A stretch of 64,000 nucleotides of DNA from Levilactobacillus brevis (GCA_003666485.1 CP032931.1:2914001-2978000), one strand, 5' to 3'; positions 35,859 through 44,445 are shown, counted from the first letter of the stretch. Made by a program: numbers and translations. The notes: generated by a model not told the origin, from the sequence alone.

Positions 35859-36036
35859 GAGAGTGGGACAAAAGGCGGTTAGCTGGCGAGCATTAAGGCT
35901 GGTAAGCGAATAATCCCGGGTTGGGATTGTTTGCTTATCAGTTTTAAGCGGAACCAGTTGCCTTTTGGCCCAGGTTTCAACACCAGATATTCGGAGACAC
36001 AAAGGGCCTGAGACTTTTGTCCCAGACCCGTTTTTT
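35859..36036 (+). repeat. Convergent-junction repeat R, full copy 1
   Basis: The about 177-base element starts GAGAGTGGGACAAAAGGCGG and ends with a terminator-like hairpin GGGCCTGAGAC/GTCCCAGACCC plus T-run. An inner stem CTGGTAAGC/GCTTATCAG contains a G-U pair. It fills the space between two convergent stop codons (35855 and 36041). Two more full copies and two shortened copies are in the window. Confidence 0.85.
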
Positions 36037-36040
36037 CTGA

Positions 36041-36649
36041 TCAACGGTCCGCCAACCACGACTGGTAAGCTGCCGGTCGCAAGACAGCCCCCATGATCAT
36101 GGTGGTCAAATCCGTCAAGTTCTGCGGGGTATCGGCGTAAAGCCCCGACTGGACCCCGGCCGCTAAATGAAAGACTGGTCGCGCCAAAAAATAGCGGCTC
36201 AGGTTCAGATCAGCATTGCGCAAAACTTGCTGCGCGACTCCCGTTTGCAACAGCTGTTGGATCTGCTGATTGGCCTGGTCGTCGGCTTTCAATCGTAACT
36301 GGTGCTTTAGCTCCGGATCATCGAGTAAGACTTGCAGTGCCGCCACCGTTTCCGGATGATTGCGGGCAAAGTGGTACAGCGCGGTGATACTAGCCGCCAG
36401 CTGCGTCACCACTGACGTCGTTGCATCTAACGCTGTCACGACGGCCACACTCTGCTGATGGACAGTGTCTTGATAGATGGCCTCAAGTAATCCCTGTTTG
36501 TTGGCAAAATAAATATAGACGTTAGACTGCGGAATTCCCGCCAATTTAGCTACCTTGGTCGTGGAAAAATTAGCGAGTCCCCCCTGTGCCAAGACCGTGA
36601 TTCCTGCTTGAATCAGGCGGCTATGCTTCTCTTCATCTTTAAGCTTCAT
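36041..36649 (-). CDS. TetR-family regulator of the NmrA-like gene
   Basis: The 202-residue protein has a TetR helix-turn-helix at residues about 25-50 (STTKVAKLAGIPQSNVYIYFANKQGLLEAI). It is divergent from the NAD(P)-binding gene at 36769. Two near-identical operator-like sequences in the 119-base gap suit autoregulation and control of that gene. The inducer is unknown. Confidence 0.9.
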   Translation of the reverse strand: MKLKDEEKHSRLIQAGITVLAQGGLANFSTTKVAKLAGIPQSNVYIYFANKQGLLEAIYQDTVHQQSVAVVTALDATTSVVTQLAASITALYHFARNHPETVAALQVLLDDPELKHQLRLKADDQANQQIQQLLQTGVAQQVLRNADLNLSRYFLARPVFHLAAGVQSGLYADTPQNLTDLTTMIMGAVLRPAAYQSWLADR

Positions 36650-36689
36650 TGGTAAGCCCTCACTTTTAGCATTTTCTTTAGTTTACCAG

Positions 36690-36751
36690 TTGACAAAAGA
36701 TAAATCTATCTCTTATAATGGGGCCAAGTTAAAAGATAGACCTATATTTTA
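36690..36751 (+). promoter_or_regulatory. Promoter with twin operators in the TetR/NmrA gap
   Basis: A near-perfect promoter (TTGACA at 36690-36695, 18-base spacer, TATAAT at 36714-36719) carries the partial palindrome AAAGATAAATCTATCT exactly in its spacer. A second copy, AAAGATAGACCTATAT, lies 36 bases downstream (36731-36751), between TSS and ATG. The layout fits a TetR repressor. Confidence 0.75.
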
Positions 36752-36768
36752 AGAAAGAAGTCTTCTCA

Positions 36769-37656
36769 ATGAAATTCACCCTAACTGGTTCCCTTGGCCA
36801 CATCAGTCGGCCCCTCGCCCAACAGCTACTGGCTGCTGGACACGACGTCACCATCATCAGTCACAGTTCCGACCGTGCCGCTGAAATCACTGCGCTAGGC
36901 GCCACCCCAGCAATCGGCAGTATTGCCGATGCGCACTTTCTGGCTCAGGCATTCGCTAGGGCCGATGCTGTTTACCTAATGATCACGGCCGCTCAAGGTG
37001 ATGCTGACCTCTTTGAAGCCGGTCGGCAACAGGCCATCACTTATGCCACTGCCGTCAAAGCTGCCGGTGTCAAACGGGTGGTCAATCTGAGTAGTGTTGG
37101 GGCCAACCTAGGGCCCGAAGTCGGGGCACTACACATCTACAACGTGATCGAACATCAGCTGACGCACGACCTCCCTGGCATCAGTTTAACTTTCCTCCGA
37201 CCTACCGCTATGTTTTACAACTTGTTCAGCAGTTTACCCAGCATTAAACGGGATCACACCATCTATACCAACAGTAGTCTGACCAAGAAGAACTCATGGG
37301 TCGCACCGGCTGACATCGCACCCATTGCGGCCCAAGCCTTGGTTGCGCCCCAGCCTGGCATCACGAGTCAATATATCGCTAGCGATGAACAAAGCTACAG
37401 CGACGTCGCCACTATCCTCGCCACCGCATGTCATCTCCCCGACTTGAAAGCCGTACAGATCAGCGACGAGGCCATGTTGCAAAATCTTTTGGCTAGCGGT
37501 GCGCCCGCAACCTTTGCCCGTCAGTACATCAAGATGACAGCCTTTGAGCGTGACCACGACTTCTACGCTGATTATCGCGCACATCATCCCCTCCTGGGAC
37601 CAACGAAGCTGACTGACTTTGCCACCACCGACTTTGCCCAAGCCTATACCCGCTAG
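36769..37656 (+). CDS. NmrA-like NAD(P)-binding protein
   Basis: The 295-residue atypical SDR has N-terminal TGSLGHISRPLAQQLLAAGHDV (nucleotide loop), VKRVVNLSSVGAN and LTFLRPTAMFYN. It resembles quinone oxidoreductase 2-like or NmrA redox sensors. It is controlled in all likelihood by the divergent TetR protein, a pairing common for electrophile or quinone responses. Its stop is followed after 6 bases by repeat R copy 2. Confidence 0.82.
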   Translation: MKFTLTGSLGHISRPLAQQLLAAGHDVTIISHSSDRAAEITALGATPAIGSIADAHFLAQAFARADAVYLMITAAQGDADLFEAGRQQAITYATAVKAAGVKRVVNLSSVGANLGPEVGALHIYNVIEHQLTHDLPGISLTFLRPTAMFYNLFSSLPSIKRDHTIYTNSSLTKKNSWVAPADIAPIAAQALVAPQPGITSQYIASDEQSYSDVATILATACHLPDLKAVQISDEAMLQNLLASGAPATFARQYIKMTAFERDHDFYADYRAHHPLLGPTKLTDFATTDFAQAYTR

Positions 37657-37662
37657 CTAAAA

Positions 37663-37838
37663 GAGAGTGGGCCAAAAGGCGGTTAGCTGGCGAGCATTAA
37701 GGCTGGTAAGCGAATAATCCCGGGCTTGGATTGTTTGCTTACCAGCTTTAAGCGGAACCAGCTGCCTTTTGGCCCAGGTTTCAACACCAGATATTCGGAG
37801 ACACAAAGGGCCCGAGACTTTTGTCCCAGGCCCCCTTT
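37663..37838 (+). repeat. Convergent-junction repeat R, full copy 2
   Basis: This copy has the same architecture as copy 1, with the inner stem CTGGTAAGC/GCTTACCAG (G-C where copy 1 has G-U). The 5' arm GGGCCAAAAGGC pairs with GCCTTTTGGCCC. It runs into the stop codon of the convergent gene at 37837. Confidence 0.85.
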
Positions 37839-38223
37839 AGTTGGTCCGCCGATGCTTACGCCAACGGGCCGCTAGCCAGTAACCGATCGTCAGGACGGCA
37901 AAAGCCAGCGTCACGTAATTTACACCATTGGCCACCTGCCACAAGTAGACCGACCACCCGTGCATTGTGGAACTGGTCCCCATGAATAAGTAGAGTAGAT
38001 CTAGCAGAATGATGCCACCTAACTCTATACCGGGCCGAATATTCCCATGCCGCAATTCATGAGTATGCTGGGACCAAAAAATCAGACTCGCATTAAAGAG
38101 GACTAAGAAGACCCCCAGATGGGTGAAGCGCAGCCACCACGGTCCCGCTAAGGTCAGCGCCGTATAGCCAGTGGCCAAGTTTCCCACCAATCCTATGAGT
38201 AGTAGCCACCCGCGTTTACGCAT
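37837..38223 (-). CDS. Small four-helix membrane protein
   Basis: The 128-residue protein has four hydrophobic stretches (GWLLLIGLVGNLATGYTALTLA, LRFTHLGVFLVLFNASLIFW, GGIILLDLLYLFMGT, VNYVTLAFAVLTIGYWLAA) and a basic C-terminus. It is the third gene of an operon with two paralogous membrane proteins. No known family is recognised. Confidence 0.7.
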   Translation of the reverse strand: MRKRGWLLLIGLVGNLATGYTALTLAGPWWLRFTHLGVFLVLFNASLIFWSQHTHELRHGNIRPGIELGGIILLDLLYLFMGTSSTMHGWSVYLWQVANGVNYVTLAFAVLTIGYWLAARWRKHRRTN

Positions 38224-38241
38224 ACGTTTCTCTCCCCTTAC

Positions 38242-38700
38242 TTAATGCTGGTAACGAATCAACCAGCGTAAAATATTAAACCCCAAAATACCCACCACGC
38301 AGACCAGACTGTCCAGCCCGAGAAATAACAGGGCCGTGGGCGGCAGGGTCAACACACCATCCAGCAGACTGACGCCCGCCATCAAGAGGACTAACCCCAA
38401 GATCACGCCCCGCGACCAGGTCCACCAGTTACGGGTAGGATTGGCGTCGTGTTCATTTAGCAAATATAGCCAATGCGTCGTCGTATCTACCGGCTGACTG
38501 TGGCCGCTGCCGCGGTAGTGATACCAGGCGTTACTGCCAATCAGACCGGCTAGTATGATGAATAGGATTCCCAAGACAGTCACGCGCCACGGCCAAAGCT
38601 GGTCCCAGTCTAATAGTGACAAGGCCAGTTGTCCCGTGATGAGGATCTGGAAAATATCGCCAAAAAACAATTGCCAGTAATCACGTTGTTGTTTTGTCAT
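38242..38700 (-). CDS. Membrane protein, second of a duplicated pair
   Basis: This protein of about 152 residues starts MTKQQRDYWQLFFGDIFQILITGQ and has four membrane segments. A HWLYLLNEHDANPTRNWWTWSRG segment in the middle aligns with HWLYLANEPQGDFRQLNWTKGFW of the preceding gene, so the two are tandem duplicates. Its ATG overlaps the preceding stop (ATGA). Function unknown. Confidence 0.72.
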   Translation of the reverse strand: MTKQQRDYWQLFFGDIFQILITGQLALSLLDWDQLWPWRVTVLGILFIILAGLIGSNAWYHYRGSGHSQPVDTTTHWLYLLNEHDANPTRNWWTWSRGVILGLVLLMAGVSLLDGVLTLPPTALLFLGLDSLVCVVGILGFNILRWLIRYQH

Positions 38701-39185
38701 GCCTGACCTCCCCGTACTCGTGTGTAATGGCGCCACCAGCGCACCGCCCAAAGGCCAATCGTTCCCAACACGAAGCCGAAAACCACGATAGCCACCGTAA
38801 GTTTCACGGAGAGCTGCAGGTTGGCCGACCAGCCCAGTGCCGAGCCAAACTGTGTTATCACCAAATTAAAGAGGGCAGCGCCACACCAAAAACCCTTCGT
38901 CCAGTTCAGCTGGCGAAAGTCACCCTGCGGTTCATTGGCCAGGTACAGCCAGTGGGCCGTCTGCGACCAGGTAAAGTCGCGGGCATCTGGCCGCGGTCGC
39001 CAAAGACCCACGACCAGTAGCGCCAACACCGCCAGTAAATAGCCCCCAAATAGTAGCGACGATCCCCACTGATAGTACCACGCGCTCAGCCGCGGCTGAC
39101 CCAACGGCACACTGTTGCCTAAGACCAGCAAGATAAACCCATTACTAATCTGCTGCAGTAAATAATCCCGTACATGTTTTGTCAC
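38697..39185 (-). CDS. Membrane protein, first of a duplicated pair
   Basis: The protein of about 162 residues starts at a GTG at 39185 (VTKHVRDYLLQQISNGF), with GGGGAGG 7 bases upstream. An ATG further upstream lacks a ribosome binding site. It has four membrane segments and the shared HWLYLxNE motif. It opens a three-gene operon whose promoter region carries the TAACCCGGGTTA palindrome. The family is not known to me. Confidence 0.72.
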   Translation of the reverse strand: MTKHVRDYLLQQISNGFILLVLGNSVPLGQPRLSAWYYQWGSSLLFGGYLLAVLALLVVGLWRPRPDARDFTWSQTAHWLYLANEPQGDFRQLNWTKGFWCGAALFNLVITQFGSALGWSANLQLSVKLTVAIVVFGFVLGTIGLWAVRWWRHYTRVRGGQA

Positions 39186-39225
39186 TTGATTTCCTCCCCT
39201 GGAAATACCGACTGCCAACATTTTA

Positions 39226-39237
39226 TAACCCGGGTTA
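39226..39237. promoter_or_regulatory. TAACCCGGGTTA palindrome 1
   Basis: This perfect 12-base palindrome is 41 bases upstream of the first membrane-protein start. On the minus strand it merges into TTATAAAAT, a possible -10 box. A degenerate half copy (AACTCGGGCT) follows in tandem. Confidence 0.65.
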
Positions 39238-39437
39238 ACTCGGGCTATTTCCCCTAACTGTTCCCAAATTGATGCCGATGCTCAGTGGTAATCGTAACGG
39301 CTCTTTTGCAGGCATAGCCGTTTACTTAATCTCCAACACCAATGGGTATACCCCTACGATACCGTATTTCGGTGCGCTTGCAAAGGGAGAATTTTTTCAT
39401 CGGAACGCGTAGAACGGTTTACGCCGCTATTTAAATA

Positions 39438-39449
39438 TAACCCGGGTTA
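39438..39449. promoter_or_regulatory. TAACCCGGGTTA palindrome 2
   Basis: This is identical to site 1, with the wider context AAATATAACCCGGGTTAACC shared with site 3. It lies 212 bases from site 1. The 403-base gap 39186-39588 holds these sites and a terminator; I see no gene in it. Confidence 0.65.
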
Positions 39450-39503
39450 ACCTGGCGTCTTTGTTCCGTTTTTTTTGCGCAAGGACGCTATTACCGCCAC
39501 AGC

Positions 39504-39529
39504 AAAAAGGACGGCTAACACAGCCGTCC
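39504..39529 (-). terminator. Terminator of the prenyltransferase gene
   Basis: GGACGGCT and AGCCGTCC form an 8-bp stem followed by five T on the minus strand, about 60 bases after the stop at 39589. Confidence 0.75.
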
Positions 39530-39568
39530 ATCCCATTTTTCAGTAACGCCCAGCGTAGATTTCAAATA

Positions 39569-39580
39569 TAACCCGGGTTA
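39569..39580. promoter_or_regulatory. TAACCCGGGTTA palindrome 3
   Basis: This third identical palindrome is only 9 bases beyond the prenyltransferase stop, inside its predicted 3' untranslated region. Confidence 0.65.
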
Positions 39581-39588
39581 ACCCGCCC

Positions 39589-40503
39589 TCACAACCAGGT
39601 CCCCAGCGCAAACAACAGCGGGTAGGCCACAAAGAACAGTGAGGCGCTTTTCACCATCGTCATGAACGTCCGGTGCTTGTCTTGGACCGCAAAGAAGGGC
39701 CGCATTCCCCGCCACATCACGGGCAATAACAGCACCGCCAACGCCGTCCAAACCGGCGCAATGCCCAGTGCCACGTTCACCAGCGGCCACAGACTGCCCA
39801 CCACCACGACCACTTGGATCAGCCGCACGGACCCAGGCTGGCCCAGGTAATACGCCAGTGTGTAGCGGTGATTGGCGATGTCTTCATCCCGGTCGGCCGT
39901 ATCATTGGCCATCTGGAGTGTAAAGAAGATCAGCGTGAGTGGCAGGCACAACAGGAAGGTCACGCCCACCATCGACCAGGTCAGCGGTCGTTCCCCGTAA
40001 ATGGACACGTAGACACAGGTCAGCTGGATCAAAAAGGCAATCGCTAAGGCCACCACGATGGCTGAAACCGGCGTCGCGTTGATTGGTCGCGGTCCCGCGG
40101 TGTAAAAGATACCAATCAGATAGCCGACGGCACCAAACACCGCCACCGGCCAACCGGTCCGTAAAACCAAGACCACGCCGGGCACAGCGGCCAGCGCATA
40201 CAAGCTCCACGCCAGCCGGGCCACCCCGGTTGCTGGCAACGCAAGTCGGCCGACCGGATTGGTCTTTTGCGCGTACCCCGCCCGGTCATGGGCGTGTTGA
40301 TAATCATAATAGTTGTCCGCCACATTGACGGCCAAATCAAAGATGAAGACGACCAGCAGACACAACCCGACATTTAACCAGTTCACCGTTCCCGCATAGT
40401 ACTGGGCAATCGCTGCCCCCAAGATGAACCACATCACATTGAGTGGCGCCGTGTAGATCTCCGTCAATTCGTAGAACACGGGCCACGTTAACCACCGTGA
40501 CAT
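39589..40503 (-). CDS. UbiA-family prenyltransferase (MenA-like)
   Basis: The protein of about 304 residues has around nine membrane segments. It carries the two Asp-rich metal/diphosphate motifs of UbiA enzymes, NVADNYYDYQHAHD (about residue 60) and NDTADRDED (about 195). It probably attaches a polyprenyl chain to an aromatic acceptor such as 1,4-dihydroxy-2-naphthoate for menaquinone. I start it at the ATG at 40503, which has GGGGAG 8 bases upstream, rather than at a GTG 9 bases earlier. No other quinone gene is adjacent. Confidence 0.87.
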   Translation of the reverse strand: MSRWLTWPVFYELTEIYTAPLNVMWFILGAAIAQYYAGTVNWLNVGLCLLVVFIFDLAVNVADNYYDYQHAHDRAGYAQKTNPVGRLALPATGVARLAWSLYALAAVPGVVLVLRTGWPVAVFGAVGYLIGIFYTAGPRPINATPVSAIVVALAIAFLIQLTCVYVSIYGERPLTWSMVGVTFLLCLPLTLIFFTLQMANDTADRDEDIANHRYTLAYYLGQPGSVRLIQVVVVVGSLWPLVNVALGIAPVWTALAVLLLPVMWRGMRPFFAVQDKHRTFMTMVKSASLFFVAYPLLFALGTWL

Positions 40504-40557
40504 TGTAATCACTCCCCTAAAAGTTTTACTGCTTCTCTAGTGTACCAAACCACAGAC

Positions 40558-40594
40558 AAAATGGCGGCCCTCAAGTCTTGAGAGTCGCCATTTT
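40558..40594 (-). terminator. Terminator of the yfhO-like gene
   Basis: AAAATGGCG pairs with CGCCATTTT, with an inner CTCAAG/CTTGAG stem, 8 bases after the stop at 40602. Confidence 0.85.
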
Positions 40595-40601
40595 ATCTGG
40601 T

Positions 40602-43600
40602 TTACGGTCGCCGCCAATACCGCCAACCGACCTCGCTCAGTAATACCAAACTACCGAGCGCCGTCAGCACCCAACCGAGCTTGAGGCCGGGCGTCTGATA
40701 GGTCAGTTGAATACGGTGGGTCCCGCTGGTCAGCCGAGCCCCAACAAAGCCGTCGTTGACCACCAGCGTGGGTGTTGTCCGGCCATCGACCGTCAAGCGC
40801 CAGCCGGTAGAGTACGGGATCGACGTGGTCAGCACACTGGTCTGGGCCGTTGTCAGGTCACCGGTCACCTGGTTGTTGGTGACCCGCTCGTGCTGCAGGC
40901 CGCGGCGCTGTACGCGGTGGACCTGCTGATCATAGGTCTTGCCAAATGGTACGGCGATCAACCGGGCAGATTTGAAATTGATCTGCCGGGTCGCGTTGAA
41001 GGTCACATCTACCGTTTTACGCAACTGCTTCGAGTAGCCCAAGTTGAGCAAGACGTGTTGCTTGGGCTCGTAGTCGGACAGGTTATCGATGCCAAATTGG
41101 GAGAAGGTCTTGGCCGCATTGCGCGTCTTGGCCGTGACCCAGTAGTCGCCCAAATCCGGATTGCGCGTCGCCGTCCGCCAGGCATTTAGCTTGGTCAAAT
41201 CCGAACGTGGCGTGGCCCCTAGGACGCTGGTATTGTCCTGAGCTTGCAGCTGCCCACGAGTGGTCAATTGATCCGATGTGATGCCGTCTAAGGCCAAGTA
41301 CAGTTCCGTGCCCTGAGCGCGCTTGGGGTGCTTGAGCGTCAGCGTGTAGCTGATGGGCTGCCCCTGCGCGTCGCTAGCCAATTGACGCAGGCCGTTCGCG
41401 TTAGCTTGGGTGGTCCGTTTTAAGATGGTTTGGTTCTGCGTCAAGACGTTTTCTAAGGCTTGACGATGGCGCTGTAGCCCCACCATTGGACCGTATTGCT
41501 GGACGTCGCGGCGACTGATCAGGCCGTTCTTATCGACCGTCAGCTGGGGCGCCTTGATCGTTGCCCCATACGTTGCTAGTTGTTTGTCATTGAGCCCCGT
41601 CTTTTGGCCCGCGACCGCCTGCTTTAAGCGGTACTGAATGACCTTGTTGGTGCTGTCGATCACGGGGAGCGCATCTGGGGTTACCGTGTAATCCAGCTGA
41701 CGCTTGGGTGAGCGGTAGCCAGCTGACTTCACCCCGGTCACAGTCGTGGGGGTTACCGCCGCTTGGGTCAGACTGCGTTCACGGTCCACCCCACTGAGCT
41801 GCCGCCAGGCCGTCGTCGTGAGGGCTTGTGGTTGCGTATAGACCAGCGGAAAGGCCAGGTTGGTGCGTAACACCTGGGTCCCTACCCCGTTAGATAGCGC
41901 GTACACGGGCTTTTCCGTGAAGACCTTTCCCGCAGCATGGTAGCCGTACGGGAGGGCCTGATGCGTCGCCACTTGATCTTCCCGGGCGAACAGCGTCTTG
42001 ACGCCGAGCAGTTGATTCAGCGTGGTACGGCTATCACCTTGGCCAATGGGCGCGTTCATCGCGTACTCAGAGTTCTGCAGGTCACGACTGAACTGCCCCA
42101 CGTAACCATTTTGCACGGAGAAGTACGACATGACCCCGTTCAAGCCGTGGGTCATGGTCATATTGTTGCCGACCGTGCGAAATAAATTAAAGTTCCGCGT
42201 GGCGTCGACCCGGCTAAAGGTGCGGTCGCGCTTAGCCACAGTCTGGGCGCCGTCAAAGTAATCTTGGATGTAGCGCGTCGCATCCCCGCGGCGCAGCTCT
42301 TGGGTCGCCTGTACCCCGGCGTTGGGATCGTAGTACCCCCAGGCGTTGCTGACCAAATTTAGCCCGACCACGACACCCACCAGTTCCAGCGTGAGCCGGC
42401 GAGGCGCTTGAATCATCAGGATCGCCGTTAACGCCAGCAGTAGGCCGTAGGTGATGAGGTCCCGGGCGGCATTACTGAAGATGAGCCCGTTACTCAGGTA
42501 GACGACGGCGAGGAGTCCGGCCGCACTACCAGCCAACCACCAACGGTCACGGGGCGTCAATTTCCCCAGTTGGTCGGCCAAAGTCATGGTCGCCAGGCCA
42601 AACGGCACCGCCGCCAGTAAGATCCAGCGATTCGATGGCGTTGAAAAGACGTTGAAGACCGCAGCTACCGCCGGGATGCCCAGGGCCACCACAATGGCGA
42701 CCAAGGTACCGGCCAACCAGCGATGACGCCGCCAGTGAACCAACGTGTAGACACACCCGAAGAAGGTCAGCCCACTCAATCCCAGCACCGACCAGTAGTT
42801 CAGCGTGTTCCCCGTGGTCAAGATGGCGTTGCCCAACGTCAGGTAATAGCCCAGCGGATAGGTCACCAGGCCGTTGGCAAAGATGGCCCCGGTCCGCGTG
42901 GATTTCAGCATCATCAATAATGAAGGCACCAGCAAAACGCCAGAGACCAGCATACCGGTCGCGGCCGCGGCGAGAAAGCGCCCAATCACGACAGGGAGCC
43001 GAATGGCCAGCGTCCCCTGCTGTTTCACGTGCAGGTAGTGGATCACGGCATAAATCAGGCTGCCCAAGCCGAGAATGTAGGCGAAGTAAAAATTACTCAG
43101 AATCGTGAGCCCGGTCATCAGTGCCAGCAGCCCCCACCCTTTGCCGTGGAGAATCCGGTCAATGCCCACGAATAACAGTGGCAGCCAGATCATCGGCAAC
43201 AAGAAGAACGGGTGATGGACCCCAACCATCAGCGAGTAGCCGGTAAACGCGTACGTCAGCGCCCCCAACAACCGACTGCTGGGCCGAAAGCTGTAGCGTT
43301 TAGCCAGCGCCAGGAACGCCAGCCCACTGGCATACAGCCGCAACACGATGCCCCAACCGTAGCCAACTTCTAGCAAACGCGTGGGCAGCAGCGCGACCAG
43401 GTAGGCAAACGGATCGCCCAACACGTAATAGGCCAAAGTCGTGAGTTTGTCCGCCCCTAATCCCAGCGTCCACGACCAGCCGGCCAAACCGCCGAGGCCT
43501 TCTTTGACCAGTAGGCGGTGGAGCTCTAAAATCAGCGGATAATGCTGCGTGACACCATCCATATACCAAATCATGGTCCGATTAGCCAGGCCAAACACGC

Positions 43601-43679
43601 CAAAACCCAATGCCGCGATCACCGTAAACGCTAGGGTGTACAGCCCCCACAGCGGCCACTGGCGGTGTGCGATTTTCAT
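40602..43679 (-). CDS. YfhO-family large membrane protein
   Basis: The 1025-residue protein has about 12-13 N-terminal membrane segments (residues about 10-430), a large extracytoplasmic region and a final membrane helix (LGWVLTALGSLVLLSEVGWRYW). This is the layout of YfhO/GT-C-like proteins that decorate lipoteichoic acid or other wall polymers with sugars. MIWYMDGVTQHYPLILELHR near residue 35 and ATTAWRQL-type extracellular repeats fit. GGAGG precedes the ATG. The acceptor is not predictable. Confidence 0.88.
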   Translation of the reverse strand: MKIAHRQWPLWGLYTLAFTVIAALGFGVFGLANRTMIWYMDGVTQHYPLILELHRLLVKEGLGGLAGWSWTLGLGADKLTTLAYYVLGDPFAYLVALLPTRLLEVGYGWGIVLRLYASGLAFLALAKRYSFRPSSRLLGALTYAFTGYSLMVGVHHPFFLLPMIWLPLLFVGIDRILHGKGWGLLALMTGLTILSNFYFAYILGLGSLIYAVIHYLHVKQQGTLAIRLPVVIGRFLAAAATGMLVSGVLLVPSLLMMLKSTRTGAIFANGLVTYPLGYYLTLGNAILTTGNTLNYWSVLGLSGLTFFGCVYTLVHWRRHRWLAGTLVAIVVALGIPAVAAVFNVFSTPSNRWILLAAVPFGLATMTLADQLGKLTPRDRWWLAGSAAGLLAVVYLSNGLIFSNAARDLITYGLLLALTAILMIQAPRRLTLELVGVVVGLNLVSNAWGYYDPNAGVQATQELRRGDATRYIQDYFDGAQTVAKRDRTFSRVDATRNFNLFRTVGNNMTMTHGLNGVMSYFSVQNGYVGQFSRDLQNSEYAMNAPIGQGDSRTTLNQLLGVKTLFAREDQVATHQALPYGYHAAGKVFTEKPVYALSNGVGTQVLRTNLAFPLVYTQPQALTTTAWRQLSGVDRERSLTQAAVTPTTVTGVKSAGYRSPKRQLDYTVTPDALPVIDSTNKVIQYRLKQAVAGQKTGLNDKQLATYGATIKAPQLTVDKNGLISRRDVQQYGPMVGLQRHRQALENVLTQNQTILKRTTQANANGLRQLASDAQGQPISYTLTLKHPKRAQGTELYLALDGITSDQLTTRGQLQAQDNTSVLGATPRSDLTKLNAWRTATRNPDLGDYWVTAKTRNAAKTFSQFGIDNLSDYEPKQHVLLNLGYSKQLRKTVDVTFNATRQINFKSARLIAVPFGKTYDQQVHRVQRRGLQHERVTNNQVTGDLTTAQTSVLTTSIPYSTGWRLTVDGRTTPTLVVNDGFVGARLTSGTHRIQLTYQTPGLKLGWVLTALGSLVLLSEVGWRYWRRP

Positions 43680-43709
43680 GATGACGCCTCCAATTTTTTA
43701 AATGATTTC

Positions 43710-43728
43710 AGTTAAGTTAGTCTTAACT
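43710..43728. promoter_or_regulatory. AGTTAAG-N5-CTTAACT inverted repeat upstream of yfhO-like gene
   Basis: Perfect 7-base inverted arms lie about 30 bases before the start of the membrane protein gene. It is a candidate operator for an unidentified regulator. Confidence 0.45.
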
Positions 43729-43784
43729 TACACAACCACCCGGCTTCGTGTCAATGCTTCTTCCCAGACAATACCGGATTGTAA

Positions 43785-43800
43785 TGTTTCACATGGAACA
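43785..43800. other. parS-like site 3
   Basis: TGTTTCACATGGAACA has two mismatches to TGTTTCACGTGAAACA. It lies between the divergent yfhO-like and queT genes. Confidence 0.5.
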
Positions 43801-43879
43801 TTTTGCCAAATCCCGTGGTTTGCGGTACCCTTATGTATGCATCAAAAAATTGAATAACTAGCAAAGGAAGGAATTTCTC

Positions 43880-44401
43880 GTGAATTCTAAGAAAAGTTTT
43901 CTGGGCATCGACGACACCCGTAGTATGGTCCTCGCTGCCCTGGTAGCTGCACTCTACGTTGTTTTAACAACGGTCTTGTCAGCCCTGAGCTTCGGCCCCT
44001 TTCAGGTCCGCCTGTCGGAAATGTTTAACCACTTAGTCGTCTTTAACAAGCGCTACATTGTCGCAGTCACCTTGGGGGTCTTCATCTCAAATATCATCGC
44101 CTCGCCGTTTGGTTTCCTGGACATCGTGACCGGGACCGTCCAAACGCTACTGGCCTTGCTGGTCATGTACTGGCTCAGCAAGTTCGTCCACAACCGCATC
44201 GCCCAAATGGCGGTCAACACGGTAGTCGCTGTCTTCTTCATGTGCATGATTGCCTGGGAGATCGCCATCGTGGGGAGCGCCGCCTTCTGGCCAACTTTTT
44301 GGGCCAACTGGCTGTCCATCGGCTGGGGCGAACTCGTCAGCATGGTCGTTGGTGGGGTCGTGGTCTACTTCTTGAGTCTCGCCATTGATTTTACGAAATA
44401 G
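43880..44401 (+). CDS. queT: QueT-type queuosine precursor transporter
   Basis: The 173-residue membrane protein has five to six segments and matches QueT: TRSMVLAALVAALYVVLTTVLSALSFGPFQVRLSEMFNHLVVFNKRYI. It is an ECF S-type component for preQ1 or queuine uptake. The start is GTG with AAAGGAAGG upstream. A preQ1 riboswitch often precedes queT, but I could not fold a convincing one here. A terminator follows. Confidence 0.9.
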   Translation: MNSKKSFLGIDDTRSMVLAALVAALYVVLTTVLSALSFGPFQVRLSEMFNHLVVFNKRYIVAVTLGVFISNIIASPFGFLDIVTGTVQTLLALLVMYWLSKFVHNRIAQMAVNTVVAVFFMCMIAWEIAIVGSAAFWPTFWANWLSIGWGELVSMVVGGVVVYFLSLAIDFTK

Positions 44402-44445
44402 GTGACGCGATACAACTAGGATTTCACCAATCAAATAAGTCCTTA

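Noticed and set aside
43800-43880. preQ1 riboswitch upstream of queT
   Set aside because: The leader has GTGGTTTGCGGTACCC and an A-rich tail ending in AACTAGC, reminiscent of preQ1-I. The first stem does not close and the AAAAAACUA core is interrupted. An Infernal search with the preQ1-I, II and III models would decide.
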